A stretch of DNA of 64,000 nt from Mesorhizobium sp. CAU 1732 (GCF_039888675.1 NZ_JBDQQR010000001.1:2790001-2854000); one strand, 5' to 3'. Positions 51,600 to 61,715 are shown, numbered from the stretch's first letter. A program made the numbers and translations. Notes: generated from the sequence alone by a model not told the origin.

Positions 51600-52430
51600 A
51601 TGACCCCGTCCAGAGACATCGCCCGCCTGATCGAGATCATGGCAGCGCTTCGCACGCCGGTGACCGGCTGTCCGTGGGATCTCGAACAGGACTTCGCGTC
51701 CATCGCTCCCTACACGATCGAGGAAGCCTACGAGGTCGCTGACGCGATCGCGCGCGGCGACATGGATGATCTGCGTGACGAGCTTGGGGATCTCCTGCTT
51801 CAGGTCGTCTATCACGCGAGAATGGCGCAAGAGGCCGGCGAATTCGCTTTCGAGGACGTCGTGGAATCCGTCACCACCAAGATGATCAGGCGCCACCCGC
51901 ATGTCTTCGGCAACGAGGAAGCGCGCGCGGCGGGTAGCGCCAAGGGCATGTGGGAAAAGATCAAGGCGCAGGAGAAGGCCGAAAAGCGCAACGCACGTCT
52001 TGCGCGCGGGCTTGACCCGGAAGATCACGGCACAGGGTTCCTCGATGGCATCCCGCTCGTTCATCCAGCCCTCACCCGTGCTTTGAAGCTCCAGGAAAAG
52101 GCCGCCCGCGTCGGATTCGACTGGAAGGAAGCCAAGCCGATCCTCGACAAGATCGAGGAGGAAATCGCCGAGTTGCGCGAGGCGATGGACCGGCAGGATG
52201 AAGACCACACGACGGAGGAATTCGGCGACGTGCTGTTTGCTCTCGTCAATTTCGGCCGCCATCTGTCGATCGACGCGGAGAACGCGCTACGCCAGACCAA
52301 CGACAAATTCCGCCGGCGCTTCCACTATGTCGAAGACGCCCTGAAGGCCGAAGGGCGCACGCTGGACGATGCCACGCTCGATGAGATGGAAGCTTACTGG
52401 CAGCAAGCCAAGACAGCGAAGCAGACCTGA
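51600..52430 (+). CDS. mazG: Nucleoside triphosphate pyrophosphohydrolase MazG
   Basis: A 276-residue protein with two MazG domains. The N-terminal one (about 20-110) has CPWDLEQDFASIAPYTIEEA and the metal-binding DLRDELGDLLLQVVYHARMA. The C-terminal one (about 150-250) has KIEEEIAELREAM and EEFGDVLFALVNFGRHL. It hydrolyses NTPs, including ppGpp precursors and aberrant dNTPs. The ATG at 51600 gives the usual start (MTPSRDIARLIEIM). It ends 5 bp before the convergent hflX stop. The hflX-hfq block next to mazG is the standard rhizobial order. Confidence 0.94.
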   Translation: MTPSRDIARLIEIMAALRTPVTGCPWDLEQDFASIAPYTIEEAYEVADAIARGDMDDLRDELGDLLLQVVYHARMAQEAGEFAFEDVVESVTTKMIRRHPHVFGNEEARAAGSAKGMWEKIKAQEKAEKRNARLARGLDPEDHGTGFLDGIPLVHPALTRALKLQEKAARVGFDWKEAKPILDKIEEEIAELREAMDRQDEDHTTEEFGDVLFALVNFGRHLSIDAENALRQTNDKFRRRFHYVEDALKAEGRTLDDATLDEMEAYWQQAKTAKQT

Positions 52431-52435
52431 CCGGT

Positions 52436-53830
52436 CTATGAGGATCGTTTGAACCGGCTGGCGATCTCGGTGCGTATCGACGCCGTTGCACGCAATTCCA
52501 GATCGACGCCGCCATCCTCGCGGTCGGAACGCTTGACGACCTCGCTGTTGCGGTAGATCCAGTCGATCTCGCCTGCCCGCTCGGCAGGCAACGCGACCTT
52601 GATCGTCTCCAGCACGCCGGCAATCCGCTCCTCGACCAGTGCGCTGAGCGTATCGACGCCCTCGCCCGATATCGCCGAAATTGCGACCGGCTGTGTCGCG
52701 CCGATCTTGGCTCCAGCTTCGAGAAGCCGTTCCCGATCGGAATCGTCAAGCAGATCGACCTTGTTCCAGACTTCGAGAACGCGGCGCTCATCGTTTGCGT
52801 CGACCCCGAGGTCGCGCAGGATGCGCTCGACATCTTCTGCTTGCGCCGCCGTGTCCGGGTCGGAAATGTCGCGCAAATGGAGCACGAGATCCGCCTCGAC
52901 CACCTCCTCCAGCGTCGCGCGGAAGGCTGCGACGAGGTGTGTCGGAAGGTCAGAGATGAAGCCGACCGTGTCCGACAGGATCACGATCGTGCCATGCGGC
53001 AGCTTGACCCGGCGCAAGGTCGGGTCGAGCGTGGCGAAGAGCATGTCCTCGGCGAGCACACCTGCACCGGTCATGCGATTGAAGAGCGTAGACTTGCCCG
53101 CATTGGTGTAACCGACGATCGCGACGACCGGATACGGCACCTTCTTGCGTTTGGAGCGGTGCAGATCGCGCGTGCGGCGAACCGTCTCCAGTTCGCGCTT
53201 CAGTTTTACGATCTTGTCTTGCAGAACGCGCCGGTCGGCTTCGATCTGGGTTTCGCCGGGTCCGCCGAGGAAGCCAGCGCCACCACGCTGGCGCTCAAGG
53301 TGCGTCCAGCTTCGGACGAGACGGCCCTTCTGGTAGTTGAGATGCGCCAGATCGACCTGCAGCGTGCCTTCACGCGTGCGGGCGCGACGGCCGAAAATCT
53401 CAAGGATGATGCCGGTGCGATCGAGAACCTTGGCGTTGAGCGCCTTTTCCAGATTGCGCTGCTGGACCGGCGTCAGGGGATGATCGAAGAACGCGAGTTC
53501 GACGTCCCTCTCCTTTACGATCGCCGCGATTTCTTCGACCTTGCCCGATCCGAGCAGGGTCGCCGGGCGCGGGTCATTGACGGTGACGACTTCGCAATGC
53601 ACCGCGTCGAGGTCGATCGCGCCAGCAAGGCCGATCGCCTCCTCAAGTCTGGCCTGAGGAGACCGCGCCAGACGTGCGCGCTGGTGTGCATCTTCGCTGG
53701 ACGTCCTGGGCTGGCGCGTCAGAACGGGAACGATGATGACGGCGCGGGCGGTCTTTTCCTGAGGCGCAGTTTCCCTGCCCGTCCGAGAAGGACGGCTTTC
53801 CTCAGCCCCTGCCCCGTCCTGGTGCTTCAA
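52436..53830 (-). CDS. hflX: GTPase HflX
   Basis: A 464-residue ribosome-associated GTPase. The N-terminal ATP-binding domain (about 40-215) has LGSGKVEEIAAIV and FFDHPLTPVQQRNLE. The G domain (about 220-400) has G1 GYTNAGKSTLFNRMT, G3 DTVGFISDLP and G4 NKVDLLDD. It splits 70S ribosomes under stress. The TTG at 53830 directly follows the hfq stop codon, so hflX is probably translated by coupling to hfq; a later start is possible because the first 30 residues are not conserved. Confidence 0.94.
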   Translation of the reverse strand: MKHQDGAGAEESRPSRTGRETAPQEKTARAVIIVPVLTRQPRTSSEDAHQRARLARSPQARLEEAIGLAGAIDLDAVHCEVVTVNDPRPATLLGSGKVEEIAAIVKERDVELAFFDHPLTPVQQRNLEKALNAKVLDRTGIILEIFGRRARTREGTLQVDLAHLNYQKGRLVRSWTHLERQRGGAGFLGGPGETQIEADRRVLQDKIVKLKRELETVRRTRDLHRSKRKKVPYPVVAIVGYTNAGKSTLFNRMTGAGVLAEDMLFATLDPTLRRVKLPHGTIVILSDTVGFISDLPTHLVAAFRATLEEVVEADLVLHLRDISDPDTAAQAEDVERILRDLGVDANDERRVLEVWNKVDLLDDSDRERLLEAGAKIGATQPVAISAISGEGVDTLSALVEERIAGVLETIKVALPAERAGEIDWIYRNSEVVKRSDREDGGVDLELRATASIRTEIASRFKRSS

Positions 53831-54079
53831 TCAGCCGTCCCGGCCGCCTTCTTCGCCGTCGAACATCTGCACAGGCTGGCTCGGCATGATTGTCGAGATC
53901 GCGTGCTTGTAGACGAGCTGAGAATGCCCGTCGCGACGAAGAAGAACACAGAAATTGTCAAACGAAGTCACGACGCCCGTCAGTTTGACGCCGTTGATCA
54001 GAAAGATTGTAAGTGGATTCTTGCTCTTTCGAACCGAATTCAGGAACACGTCCTGCAAGTTTTGCGTACGTTCCGCCAT
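53831..54079 (-). CDS. hfq: RNA chaperone Hfq
   Basis: The 82-residue Sm-like protein shows the Sm1 motif [20 protein letters not shown] and the Sm2 motif [11 protein letters not shown], both intact. Hfq forms a hexamer that pairs small RNAs with mRNAs. Order and contiguity with hflX (stop directly before the hflX start) match other Alphaproteobacteria. The C-terminus is short, as in rhizobia. The promoter is expected in the 143-bp gap after dat. Confidence 0.97.
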   Translation of the reverse strand: MAERTQNLQDVFLNSVRKSKNPLTIFLINGVKLTGVVTSFDNFCVLLRRDGHSQLVYKHAISTIMPSQPVQMFDGEEGGRDG

Positions 54080-54222
54080 TGTTCTTGTCTTTCGCCGATC
54101 CCCAACGGTGTGCCACTAGTAGCGCCCATTTGGTTGCGCCATGTCAAGCGCGCAGAAACCAGGTTCGATTGCCCAAATGGGTATCGAACGATTCACCCCG
54201 GCCCCTTTCGCTCACGCGGTTA

Positions 54223-55086
54223 TCAGGCGGGGGTCTTTTCCGCAACGTCAAAAAAGGCTTCGCGCAGTGAAAGCGTAACTGAGCCGGGGTGTCCGTTGGC
54301 GACGCTGTCGCCGTCGATCGCCACGACCGGCATCACCACCGTCGTCGCCGCCGTGATGAAAGCCTCCTTCGCACGCTTCGCTTCATCCACTGAAAATGCG
54401 CGCTCCTCGACGGTCAGGCCGAGCTTTTTGGCAATGTCCATCACCGTTGCACGCGTCACGCCACGCAGGATGCCGAAATCCGCAGGGCGCGTCACAAGCT
54501 TGCCATCCGCCGTCACGATCCAGGCATTGGTGGCGGCTCCTTCCTTGACGGTTCCGTCGGGATCGACGAACCAGGCTTCCTGGGCGCCGGCCTCCTTCGC
54601 CTTCTGGCGCGCCATGACATTGGGGAGCAGGCCGACCGTCTTGATGTCCACACGCTCCCACCGGTTTTCCGGAACGGTTATGACCTTGATCCCATGCTCC
54701 GCGCGCTTCGCGGCTGCTTTCGGATCGCTGCGCTTGGACGTCACGACGAGAGCTGAACGTGTGGAGGCCGAGGGAAACACATGGTCGCGTGGCGCCACGC
54801 CTCGCGTTACCTGGAGATAGACCAGGCCATTCTCGACCCGGTTCCTGCGAACGACTTCCGCCATGATCATCTCGAGGCTGCGCCGCGACAGAGGCCAGGT
54901 GATCTTCAGTTCCGAAAGCGAGCGATCGAGCCGGTCGAGATGGCGCGTGACATCCATGAGATTGCCGCGCGCGACCTCGCAGACCTCATAGACGCCATCC
55001 GCGAATTGATAGCCCCGGTCTTCCACATGCACACTTGCATGGGCATGTAGCTCATATCGTCCGTTTACATAAGCGATGCGCGGCAT
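54223..55086 (-). CDS. dat: D-amino-acid aminotransferase (class IV PLP enzyme)
   Basis: A 287-residue PLP enzyme. YVNGRYELHAHASVHVEDRGYQFADG-type sequence occurs at the N-terminus, the Schiff-base lysine is in ERVDIKTVGLLPNVMA, and the phosphate-binding GVTRATVMDIA follows. The ATG at 55086 gives the family start MPRIAYVNG; the frame is open further upstream through trkA but encodes nothing related. It interconverts D-alanine and D-glutamate type amino and keto acids, supplying cell-wall D-amino acids. It lies between trkA and hfq, as usual in this order. Confidence 0.93.
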   Translation of the reverse strand: MPRIAYVNGRYELHAHASVHVEDRGYQFADGVYEVCEVARGNLMDVTRHLDRLDRSLSELKITWPLSRRSLEMIMAEVVRRNRVENGLVYLQVTRGVAPRDHVFPSASTRSALVVTSKRSDPKAAAKRAEHGIKVITVPENRWERVDIKTVGLLPNVMARQKAKEAGAQEAWFVDPDGTVKEGAATNAWIVTADGKLVTRPADFGILRGVTRATVMDIAKKLGLTVEERAFSVDEAKRAKEAFITAATTVVMPVVAIDGDSVANGHPGSVTLSLREAFFDVAEKTPA

Positions 55087-55139
55087 GGTCCCTCTCGTCG
55101 TAAAGTTCTGTACCCGTGTGTGGATGGCTCGGTCATCTA

Positions 55140-56516
55140 TCAGAAGAATTCGATGCTGACCCTGAACATCTGCTCGACCTGCTTGACCGCAGACGCCATC
55201 GCGAAGATGACGACGCGATCCTTCGGCTTGATCCGAAGCGAACCGTCCGGCTTCAGCAACACGCCATTGCGGAAGATCGCACCAAAGCGCATGCCGTCCG
55301 GCAGGTCCAGGTCGCGCAACGGCGGCCCCACCAATGGCGAGGTCTCCAGCGCCTCGGCCTCGATGATTTCGGCGGCACCGCGCTGAACGGAGTGGACCGC
55401 GCGGATGCGGCCGCGCCGGACATGCTGCAGGATGCGCGATATCGTCACCGTGCGCGGGTTCACATGGGCATCGATACCCAGCATCGACGTGAAATCGTGA
55501 TAGGTCGGGTTGTTGATGAGGGCGAGATTTGCCTTGCAGCCAAGCTGCTTGGCCAGCACGCTGGAGAGGATGTTCACCTGATCGTCGTTGGTGAGCGCGA
55601 TCATCAGATCGGCGTCGCCGATGTCGGCTTCCATCATGAGCTTGTGGTCCAGCGCACTGCCGTGAAGCACGACCGTACGCCGCAGCTCGTCGGCGATCGC
55701 AACCGCTCGCTCCCTGCCCGACTCGATGATCTTGACCTTCGTTCGACCCTTGCGGTTCTCGATCGTCCGCGCGACGTAGAGGCCGATATTGCCGCCACCG
55801 GCGATAACGATCCGAGTTGCTTCCTTCTCTTCGTGCCCGAAGAGGCCGAGCGTGCGGCGCACCTGATCCTTGGAAGTCGCCACATAAGCGAGATCGCCCG
55901 CCACGAGCTGGTCGGCGGAATGCGGCACGAAGAGCTTTCCGTCGCGCGAGACGCCCATGACGGTCGACAGGAGATCGGGAAACAACTCGCTCAACTGCGA
56001 AAGCGGTGTGTTGATGACCGGGCAGTCCTCCATGCACTCGATCGCCACCATCGCGATCTTGCCGTCGGCGAAGCTGACCACGTCGGTCGCGCCCGGCAGG
56101 GCGATGCGGCGCATCACCATTTCGCCGACTTCGAGCTCGGGCGAGATGATCACGTCGATCGGCAGATGCTCGCGCGAAAAGAGATCCATGTAGTGCGGGC
56201 GCAAATAGGACTGCGCACGGATGCGGGCAATCTTCGTCGGCACGTTGAAAAGCGAGTGGGCAACCTGACAAGCGACCATGTTGACCTCGTCATACAAAGT
56301 CACCGCGATGATCATGTCGGCCTGCTGCGCACCGGCAAGCTCCAGCACCTCCGGGTGCGAGCCATGGCCGACGAAACCGCGCACGTCGAGGGAATCGCGT
56401 ACGTTGCGGATCAGTTCCGCCGACGTATCGATCACTGAGACGTCGTTTTTCTCGGACGCCAGCTTCTCCGCGATGCCGTATCCAACCTGCCCCGCCCCGC
56501 AGATTATGACGCGCAT
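55140..56516 (-). CDS. trkA: Trk potassium uptake regulatory protein TrkA
   Basis: A 458-residue peripheral protein with two RCK units, each a Rossmann NAD-binding plus TrkA_C domain. The first begins MRVIICGAGQVGYGIAEKL, the second RIVIAGGGNIGLYVARTIE near 232. It gates the TrkH/G potassium channel according to nucleotide state. Its gene follows ntrX without a gap: the ntrX stop is next to the trkA start. This coupling of trkA with ntrYX is a stable rhizobial arrangement. Confidence 0.96.
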   Translation of the reverse strand: MRVIICGAGQVGYGIAEKLASEKNDVSVIDTSAELIRNVRDSLDVRGFVGHGSHPEVLELAGAQQADMIIAVTLYDEVNMVACQVAHSLFNVPTKIARIRAQSYLRPHYMDLFSREHLPIDVIISPELEVGEMVMRRIALPGATDVVSFADGKIAMVAIECMEDCPVINTPLSQLSELFPDLLSTVMGVSRDGKLFVPHSADQLVAGDLAYVATSKDQVRRTLGLFGHEEKEATRIVIAGGGNIGLYVARTIENRKGRTKVKIIESGRERAVAIADELRRTVVLHGSALDHKLMMEADIGDADLMIALTNDDQVNILSSVLAKQLGCKANLALINNPTYHDFTSMLGIDAHVNPRTVTISRILQHVRRGRIRAVHSVQRGAAEIIEAEALETSPLVGPPLRDLDLPDGMRFGAIFRNGVLLKPDGSLRIKPKDRVVIFAMASAVKQVEQMFRVSIEFF

Positions 56517-57878
56517 CTAGACCCCGAGCGACTTGAGCTTGCGGTGAAGGGCCGAGCGTTCCATGCCGATGAACTCGGCGGTGCGCGAGATGTTTCCGCC
56601 GAACCGGTTGATCTGCGCGAGCAGATATTCCTTCTCGAACAATTCGCGCGCTTCGCGCAGCGGCAGTGCCATGATGTGCTGGTCCGACTGGTTTGGAGCC
56701 CGGGGCATCACATCACCGATCTCCTGCGGCAGCAGGTCGGCGGTGATGGGCGAATCGACTTCGTCGCCCCGCGCCAGGATCATGAGCCTCTCGATGTTGT
56801 TCTTCAACTGGCGCACATTGCCGGGCCAGTTGTGCGCCTGGAGCACGGCAAGCGCGTCGTCGCCCATGCGGCGCATGCGGATGCCGGCCTGCCCGGCGAT
56901 CTGGCGCATGAAATGATCGACAAGGAACGGAATGTCCTCCCGACGCTCCGACAGGCCCGGCACCATCACGGGCACGACCGCGAGACGGTGATAGAGGTCT
57001 TCGCGGAACCGCCCCTGCTTGATCAGGGATTCGATGTTCTGCGCGCTCGAGGAGATGATGCGGACATCGACCTTGACCCGTTTGGCACCGCCGACGCGCT
57101 CGAACTGCTGGTCGACCAGTACGCGCAGGATCTTGCCCTGCGTCTCGCGCGGCATGTCGGCGACCTCGTCGATATAGAGGATACCGCGATGCGCCTCCTC
57201 CAACGCACCGACCTTGCGTTCGCCGCCATTACCCTCGGTGCCGAACAGCTCGATCTCCATGCGCTCCGGCGTGATCGACGCGGCGCTGACGGTCACGAAC
57301 GGGCCGCCCTTGCGCGTCGACAGCGCATGAATCGCACGCGCCACCAGCTCCTTGCCTGAACCGGAAGGACCTATGACCATCACGCGGCTGTTGGTCGGCG
57401 CGACCCGTTCGATCGTCTGGCGCAACTGCGTCATCGCGGCCGACATGCCGATCAGATCGAAGGTCTCACCGCTGCGCTTCTTCAGATCGGACAGTTCGCG
57501 CCGCAGCTTCGACGTTTCCAGCGCACGCTCCGCGATCAGGATGAGCCGGTCCGTCTTGAATGGCTTTTCGATGAAGTCGTAAGCCCCGCGCCGGATGGCA
57601 GAGACCGCAGTCTCGATCGTGCCGTGACCGGAGATCATCACCACGGGCAGGCCGGGGTGAAGCCGCTTGATCTCGTCCAGCAGCGCCAAACCGTCGAGCC
57701 GCGAACCTTGCAACCAGATATCCAGGAAGACGAGGCGCGGAGCGCGGTCGGAAATCGCCGCGAGCGCGCTGTCGGCATCATGTGCCGTGCGTGTCTCATG
57801 GCCTTCGTCGCTGAGAATACCTGCGACCAGTTCGCGAATGTCTTCTTCATCGTCTACGATCAGAATGTCAGACGCCAT
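56517..57878 (-). CDS. ntrX: Nitrogen regulation response regulator NtrX
   Basis: A 453-residue regulator. The receiver domain (about 4-120) has the phospho-acceptor aspartate in LVFLDIWLQ. An AAA+ domain (about 140-370) carries Walker [15 protein letters not shown], and a C-terminal Fis-type HTH (about 410-450) has ISRTAEFIGMERSALHRKL. Where NtrC proteins have the sigma54-contacting GAFTGA loop, this protein reads EGNGGERKVGALEE, so it probably does not activate sigma54 polymerase, as is usual for alphaproteobacterial NtrX. It overlaps ntrY by 11 bp. It governs respiration, redox and cell-envelope genes in related bacteria. Confidence 0.95.
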   Translation of the reverse strand: MASDILIVDDEEDIRELVAGILSDEGHETRTAHDADSALAAISDRAPRLVFLDIWLQGSRLDGLALLDEIKRLHPGLPVVMISGHGTIETAVSAIRRGAYDFIEKPFKTDRLILIAERALETSKLRRELSDLKKRSGETFDLIGMSAAMTQLRQTIERVAPTNSRVMVIGPSGSGKELVARAIHALSTRKGGPFVTVSAASITPERMEIELFGTEGNGGERKVGALEEAHRGILYIDEVADMPRETQGKILRVLVDQQFERVGGAKRVKVDVRIISSSAQNIESLIKQGRFREDLYHRLAVVPVMVPGLSERREDIPFLVDHFMRQIAGQAGIRMRRMGDDALAVLQAHNWPGNVRQLKNNIERLMILARGDEVDSPITADLLPQEIGDVMPRAPNQSDQHIMALPLREARELFEKEYLLAQINRFGGNISRTAEFIGMERSALHRKLKSLGV

Positions 57879-60156
57879 TTTCTACCTTTTCATTCGTCGC
57901 GCGCGCGGCGCGTGAAGCATCCACCGTTCCGCCTGCCCCGGCTTCGACAGCCGGCAACACGATACGGAGCATGGCCCCCCGGCCACCATGGAAAGACGCC
58001 GGCGCGTCGTGCAGTTCGAGCCTGCCGCCGTGGTCCTCTATGATCTTCTTGACGATAGCGAGACCGAGGCCCGTGCCCTTTTCGCGTGTCGTCATGTACG
58101 GCTCGAGCAATCTCTGCCGGTTCTCGCGCGGCAGCCCCCGACCGTTGTCGATGACGTCGACCGTGATCTGATCGCCGGATTTCGTCGCACTGACGCGAAT
58201 GACGCCGGCAAGGCCGGTCTCCGCTTCGGCCGATTCGATCGCCTCGGCTGCATTCTTGATGAGATTGCCGAACGCCTGACTGAGGAGCCGGCTGTCGAAC
58301 GTGCCCATGAGCCGCTCGCTGCCGAAATCGCGCTCGAACTTGATGTCGGCGCGGCTGACTTCGACCAGGAACGACGCCTCGCGCAACGGCTCGCGCAGAT
58401 CGACGATCTGCATATCCGGCTTCGGCATGCGCGCGAACGCCGAGAATTCATCGACCATGCGCCCGATGTCGCCGACTTGGCGGATGATCGTCTCGGTGCA
58501 CTGGTCGAAGATGTCGCGATCTTCGGTAATGACCTTGCCGAAACGCCGCCGGATGCGTTCGGCCGAGAGCTGGATGGGCGTGAGCGGGTTCTTGATCTCA
58601 TGCGCGATGCGCCGCGCGACATCGGCCCAGGCCGAGGAACGCTGCGCCTGCAAGAGGTCTGTGATGTCGTCGACGGTTACGACGTAGGATGTCGCGGTGC
58701 CGTCCGCGCCATCGTCTTCGATCGTCACCTGGATGTTGAAGGTGCGCTCCGCCCCTCCACGATAGAACGTGACCTGTTCGCGGTAGACCGGTCTGCCGGA
58801 TGCGCGTCCCAGTTCGTAGACACGACCGACATGCGGCAGCACCTCGACCAATGGTCGCCCAAGCGCGGTATCCGTGCGCACGGTGAGCATTCTCTCCGCG
58901 GATCGGTTGATGATCGACACCACCCCATCCTGATCGACACCGATAACGCCTGCGGTCACGCCCGCCAGCACCGCCTCGGAGAACCGGCGGCGCTCATCGA
59001 TGAGGTCCTTGGCTCCGACGAGCTCGGTGCGCTGCGATTTGAGCTGCAGAATCATCTTGTTGAACGTATCGCCCAGCGACGCGACATCGCCGTCCGACTG
59101 CCGGATGGGCACCGCGACATCGAGATTGCCGGTCGCGACTTCATCGGCGGCGCCGATCAACTGCCGGATCGGGCGTACGATCCGGTCCGCTACCGCGATG
59201 CCGGTCCAGATGGCCGACAGAACGATCAAGAGCGTAACGCCGAGATAGATCAGGGCGAATGCCACTTGGGTGCTCAGGCGATTGTTCTCGAGCGCGCGAT
59301 ACTCATCCGTGTTCGCCCGGACGATCTGCCGGGCCCGGATGACTTCCGCATCCATCTCGCGGATCGTGTAGAGATAGGTATCCTCGAACTGCCGCAGCTT
59401 GATGATCGCGCCGACGAGGCTCCGAACTCCGGGCGGAATCAGAACCGGCAAGCCGTCGCTGGCGGTTTGTACCGCCTCGATAGGCGGCGCCGGCATGTCA
59501 CTGCTCGCGGTCGTTTCCGCTTCCATGACGACCGAGCCATCAGCACGAATGAGCGCGGCATGCTGCAAGGCGCGACCGCGCGCCTGCTCGCTGAGGAACG
59601 TGCGAAAACCTGTTCTATCGAGGCCATAAAGCGTTCGGTTGGCGTCGAGGTCATACGCCATCGACAACGTCGTGCCCTGCAAATTGCGGGCATTTTCGAT
59701 CACGTAGGCCTCGGCGATCGAAAGCGAGGAGTTGATGATCACTTTGGTGCGGATTTCGAACCAGCGATCGAGGCCGAGATCGAGCGTGACCGAGGCGACG
59801 ATCGCCACCAGCATGGCAGGGATAGCCGCCACCAGGGCAAACATCGTAACGATGCGCACATGCAGGCGAGACGCGGCTTTCCCGCGTCTGCGGGCCATCA
59901 CGATGCGATGGACCTCACGCAAAATCAGCGCGATCAACAGCAGGATGAATCCAGCATTGATCGCGATGAGCGTGAGTGTTGTGGTCTCGTCGGGCGTGAT
60001 CGGTGTGAGGCCCAGCAAAACCGCGAACGACAGACCCGCAGTTATGAGCGCGCCGACGATCGTGGCAATGCCCGGAAGGGCGAGCAGACGACGAGTGTCG
60101 GCGGCTTGAGCCTGTCCGTAGGCATGTCCATCTATTGCAGGGGTTTGAAGCGCCAT
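57868..60156 (-). CDS. ntrY: Nitrogen regulation sensor histidine kinase NtrY
   Basis: A 762-residue membrane histidine kinase. Several N-terminal helices (about 27-50, 57-82 and 95-120, then about 300-322) frame a periplasmic sensing region. HAMP follows near 325-377, PAS near 390-490, HisKA with [21 protein letters not shown] (active-site histidine) near 525, and HATPase with VIDNGRGLPRENRQRLLEP near 690. It phosphorylates NtrX. A 104-bp gap separates its start from ntrC, where two palindromic elements sit, so ntrYX probably have their own promoter. Confidence 0.96.
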   Translation of the reverse strand: MALQTPAIDGHAYGQAQAADTRRLLALPGIATIVGALITAGLSFAVLLGLTPITPDETTTLTLIAINAGFILLLIALILREVHRIVMARRRGKAASRLHVRIVTMFALVAAIPAMLVAIVASVTLDLGLDRWFEIRTKVIINSSLSIAEAYVIENARNLQGTTLSMAYDLDANRTLYGLDRTGFRTFLSEQARGRALQHAALIRADGSVVMEAETTASSDMPAPPIEAVQTASDGLPVLIPPGVRSLVGAIIKLRQFEDTYLYTIREMDAEVIRARQIVRANTDEYRALENNRLSTQVAFALIYLGVTLLIVLSAIWTGIAVADRIVRPIRQLIGAADEVATGNLDVAVPIRQSDGDVASLGDTFNKMILQLKSQRTELVGAKDLIDERRRFSEAVLAGVTAGVIGVDQDGVVSIINRSAERMLTVRTDTALGRPLVEVLPHVGRVYELGRASGRPVYREQVTFYRGGAERTFNIQVTIEDDGADGTATSYVVTVDDITDLLQAQRSSAWADVARRIAHEIKNPLTPIQLSAERIRRRFGKVITEDRDIFDQCTETIIRQVGDIGRMVDEFSAFARMPKPDMQIVDLREPLREASFLVEVSRADIKFERDFGSERLMGTFDSRLLSQAFGNLIKNAAEAIESAEAETGLAGVIRVSATKSGDQITVDVIDNGRGLPRENRQRLLEPYMTTREKGTGLGLAIVKKIIEDHGGRLELHDAPASFHGGRGAMLRIVLPAVEAGAGGTVDASRAARATNEKVENGV

Positions 60157-60183
60157 CGGGATTCGGTCAACCGTCCATCACGC

Positions 60184-60220
60184 GTTGCACCTATGCAACG
60201 CATTGTGGCGATTATGCAAC
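60184..60220. promoter_or_regulatory. Palindromic element upstream of ntrY
   Basis: GTTGCACCTATGCAAC (60184-60199) is a perfect 6-4-6 inverted repeat, and TATGCAAC recurs 21 bp away (60213-60220), two helical turns. It starts 28 bp upstream of the ntrY start codon. The TTGCA/TGCAA half-sites resemble NtrC-type sites, but the typical five-base spacer differs. A regulatory role is inferred. Confidence 0.45.
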
Positions 60221-60260
60221 AAACTTGTCGCCAGGCCCACCCATTCGGCACCGCTGAAGG

Positions 60261-61715
60261 CTATTTCGAGGCGCGATAGACGTTGACGCCCAGTTCCCGG
60301 ATTTTCTTGCGCAGCGTGTTGCGGTTGAGGCCCAGAAGCTCGGCCGCCTTGATCTGATTTCCGCGCGTCGCGGTCATCGATGCAAGCACCAGCGGATACT
60401 CGACTTCCGCAAGGACGCGCTGGTAGAGGCCCGGCGGCGGGAGATCGCCGCCGAAGCTTCCGAAATACCGCTGGAGGTAGTGCTCCACCGCCTGGGCGAT
60501 CGTGACATCGTCCGGGAGCATTCCGTTGTTGTTGCCGGACGGGATCGTCTCGGCAGCGCGCAACTCGGTCTCGATGATCTCGGCGGAAATCTCGTCCTGG
60601 GGATAGAGCGCGGCAAGCCGGCGAACGAGATTTTCGAGTTCGCGGACGTTTCCCGGCCAGCCATAGCGCTTCATCAGTTCCAGGCCGGCATTGTCGATCC
60701 GCTTGGTCTGCAAACCTTCCTTCTCGCCGAGTTTGAAGAAGTGCCGCACGAGGTCCGGCAAATCCTCCGATCGCTCGCGCAGCGCAGGCAGGCGCAGAGG
60801 CACCACGTTCAACCGGTAGAACAGGTCTTCGCGGAACAGGCCCTGATTGATCAGCGTGCGCAGATCCTTGTTGGTCGCCGCCACGATGCGGACGTCAGTG
60901 CGGATCGGCGTGCGTCCGCCGACCGTCGTGTACTCGCCCTGCTGAAGCACACGCAGCAGACGCGTCTGTGCCTCCATCGGCATGTCGCCGATCTCGTCGA
61001 GGAACAGTGTCCCGCCTTCCGCCTGCTCGAAGCGGCCTGTCGACCTGTTCTGCGCGCCGGTAAACGCGCCCTTCTCGTGTCCGAACAGTTCCGATTCGAT
61101 GAGATCGCGCGGGATCGCGGCCATGTTGATTGCCACGAAAGGCCCGTTGCGGCGGCGGCCATACTCGTGGAGCGCGCGCGCAACGAGCTCCTTTCCGGTG
61201 CCGGATTCGCCCGTGATCATCACGGTCAGGTCCGTCTGCATCATGCGTGCGAGCATGCGGTAGATGTCCTGCATCGCCACGGAACGACCGACGAGCGGCA
61301 TCGCTTCGCCCTGCTCGTCGTTGCGAACCTCAGGCGCCAGCCGCTTCGGCTCCGACAAAGCGCGGTTGACGATCGTCAGCAGTTCGGTGAGATCGAAGGG
61401 CTTCGGCAAATATTCATAAGCGCCGGTTTCGGATGCCCGGATCGCGGTCATGAACGTATTTTGCGCGCTCATCACGATAACCGGCAGTTCAGGCCGTGCT
61501 TTCTTGATGCGCGGCAGCATGTCGAACGCGTTCTCATCGGGCATCACCACGTCGGTGATGACGAGATCGCCCTCGCCCGCCGCCACCCACCGCCAGAGGG
61601 TCGATGCATTCGAGGTGACGCGGACTTCGTGTCCAACTCGCGACAGCGCCTGGTTGAGAACCGTCCTGACGGCCGCGTCGTCGTCGGCCACAAGAATGTT
61701 ACCGCGGATGGTCAT
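60261..61715 (-). CDS. ntrC: Nitrogen regulation response regulator NtrC
   Basis: A 484-residue sigma54 activator. The receiver domain (about 6-120) has the phospho-acceptor in [13 protein letters not shown]. The AAA+ domain (about 148-385) has Walker [15 protein letters not shown], the sigma54 loop GAFTGA within [15 protein letters not shown], and Walker [16 protein letters not shown]-terminal Fis HTH (about 440-480) has [20 protein letters not shown]. It activates glnA, glnK, amtB and nitrogen scavenging genes. It overlaps ntrB by 4 bp. All key residues are present. Confidence 0.97.
   Translation of the reverse strand: MTIRGNILVADDDAAVRTVLNQALSRVGHEVRVTSNASTLWRWVAAGEGDLVITDVVMPDENAFDMLPRIKKARPELPVIVMSAQNTFMTAIRASETGAYEYLPKPFDLTELLTIVNRALSEPKRLAPEVRNDEQGEAMPLVGRSVAMQDIYRMLARMMQTDLTVMITGESGTGKELVARALHEYGRRRNGPFVAINMAAIPRDLIESELFGHEKGAFTGAQNRSTGRFEQAEGGTLFLDEIGDMPMEAQTRLLRVLQQGEYTTVGGRTPIRTDVRIVAATNKDLRTLINQGLFREDLFYRLNVVPLRLPALRERSEDLPDLVRHFFKLGEKEGLQTKRIDNAGLELMKRYGWPGNVRELENLVRRLAALYPQDEISAEIIETELRAAETIPSGNNNGMLPDDVTIAQAVEHYLQRYFGSFGGDLPPPGLYQRVLAEVEYPLVLASMTATRGNQIKAAELLGLNRNTLRKKIRELGVNVYRASK

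Noticed and set aside
60190..60260. Possible sigma54 promoter (GG ... GC) upstream of ntrY
   Set aside because: The GG and GC pairs in the TGGCGACAAG...TTGCA stretch are 13 bases apart instead of the strict 10, so it does not fit the -24/-12 consensus.
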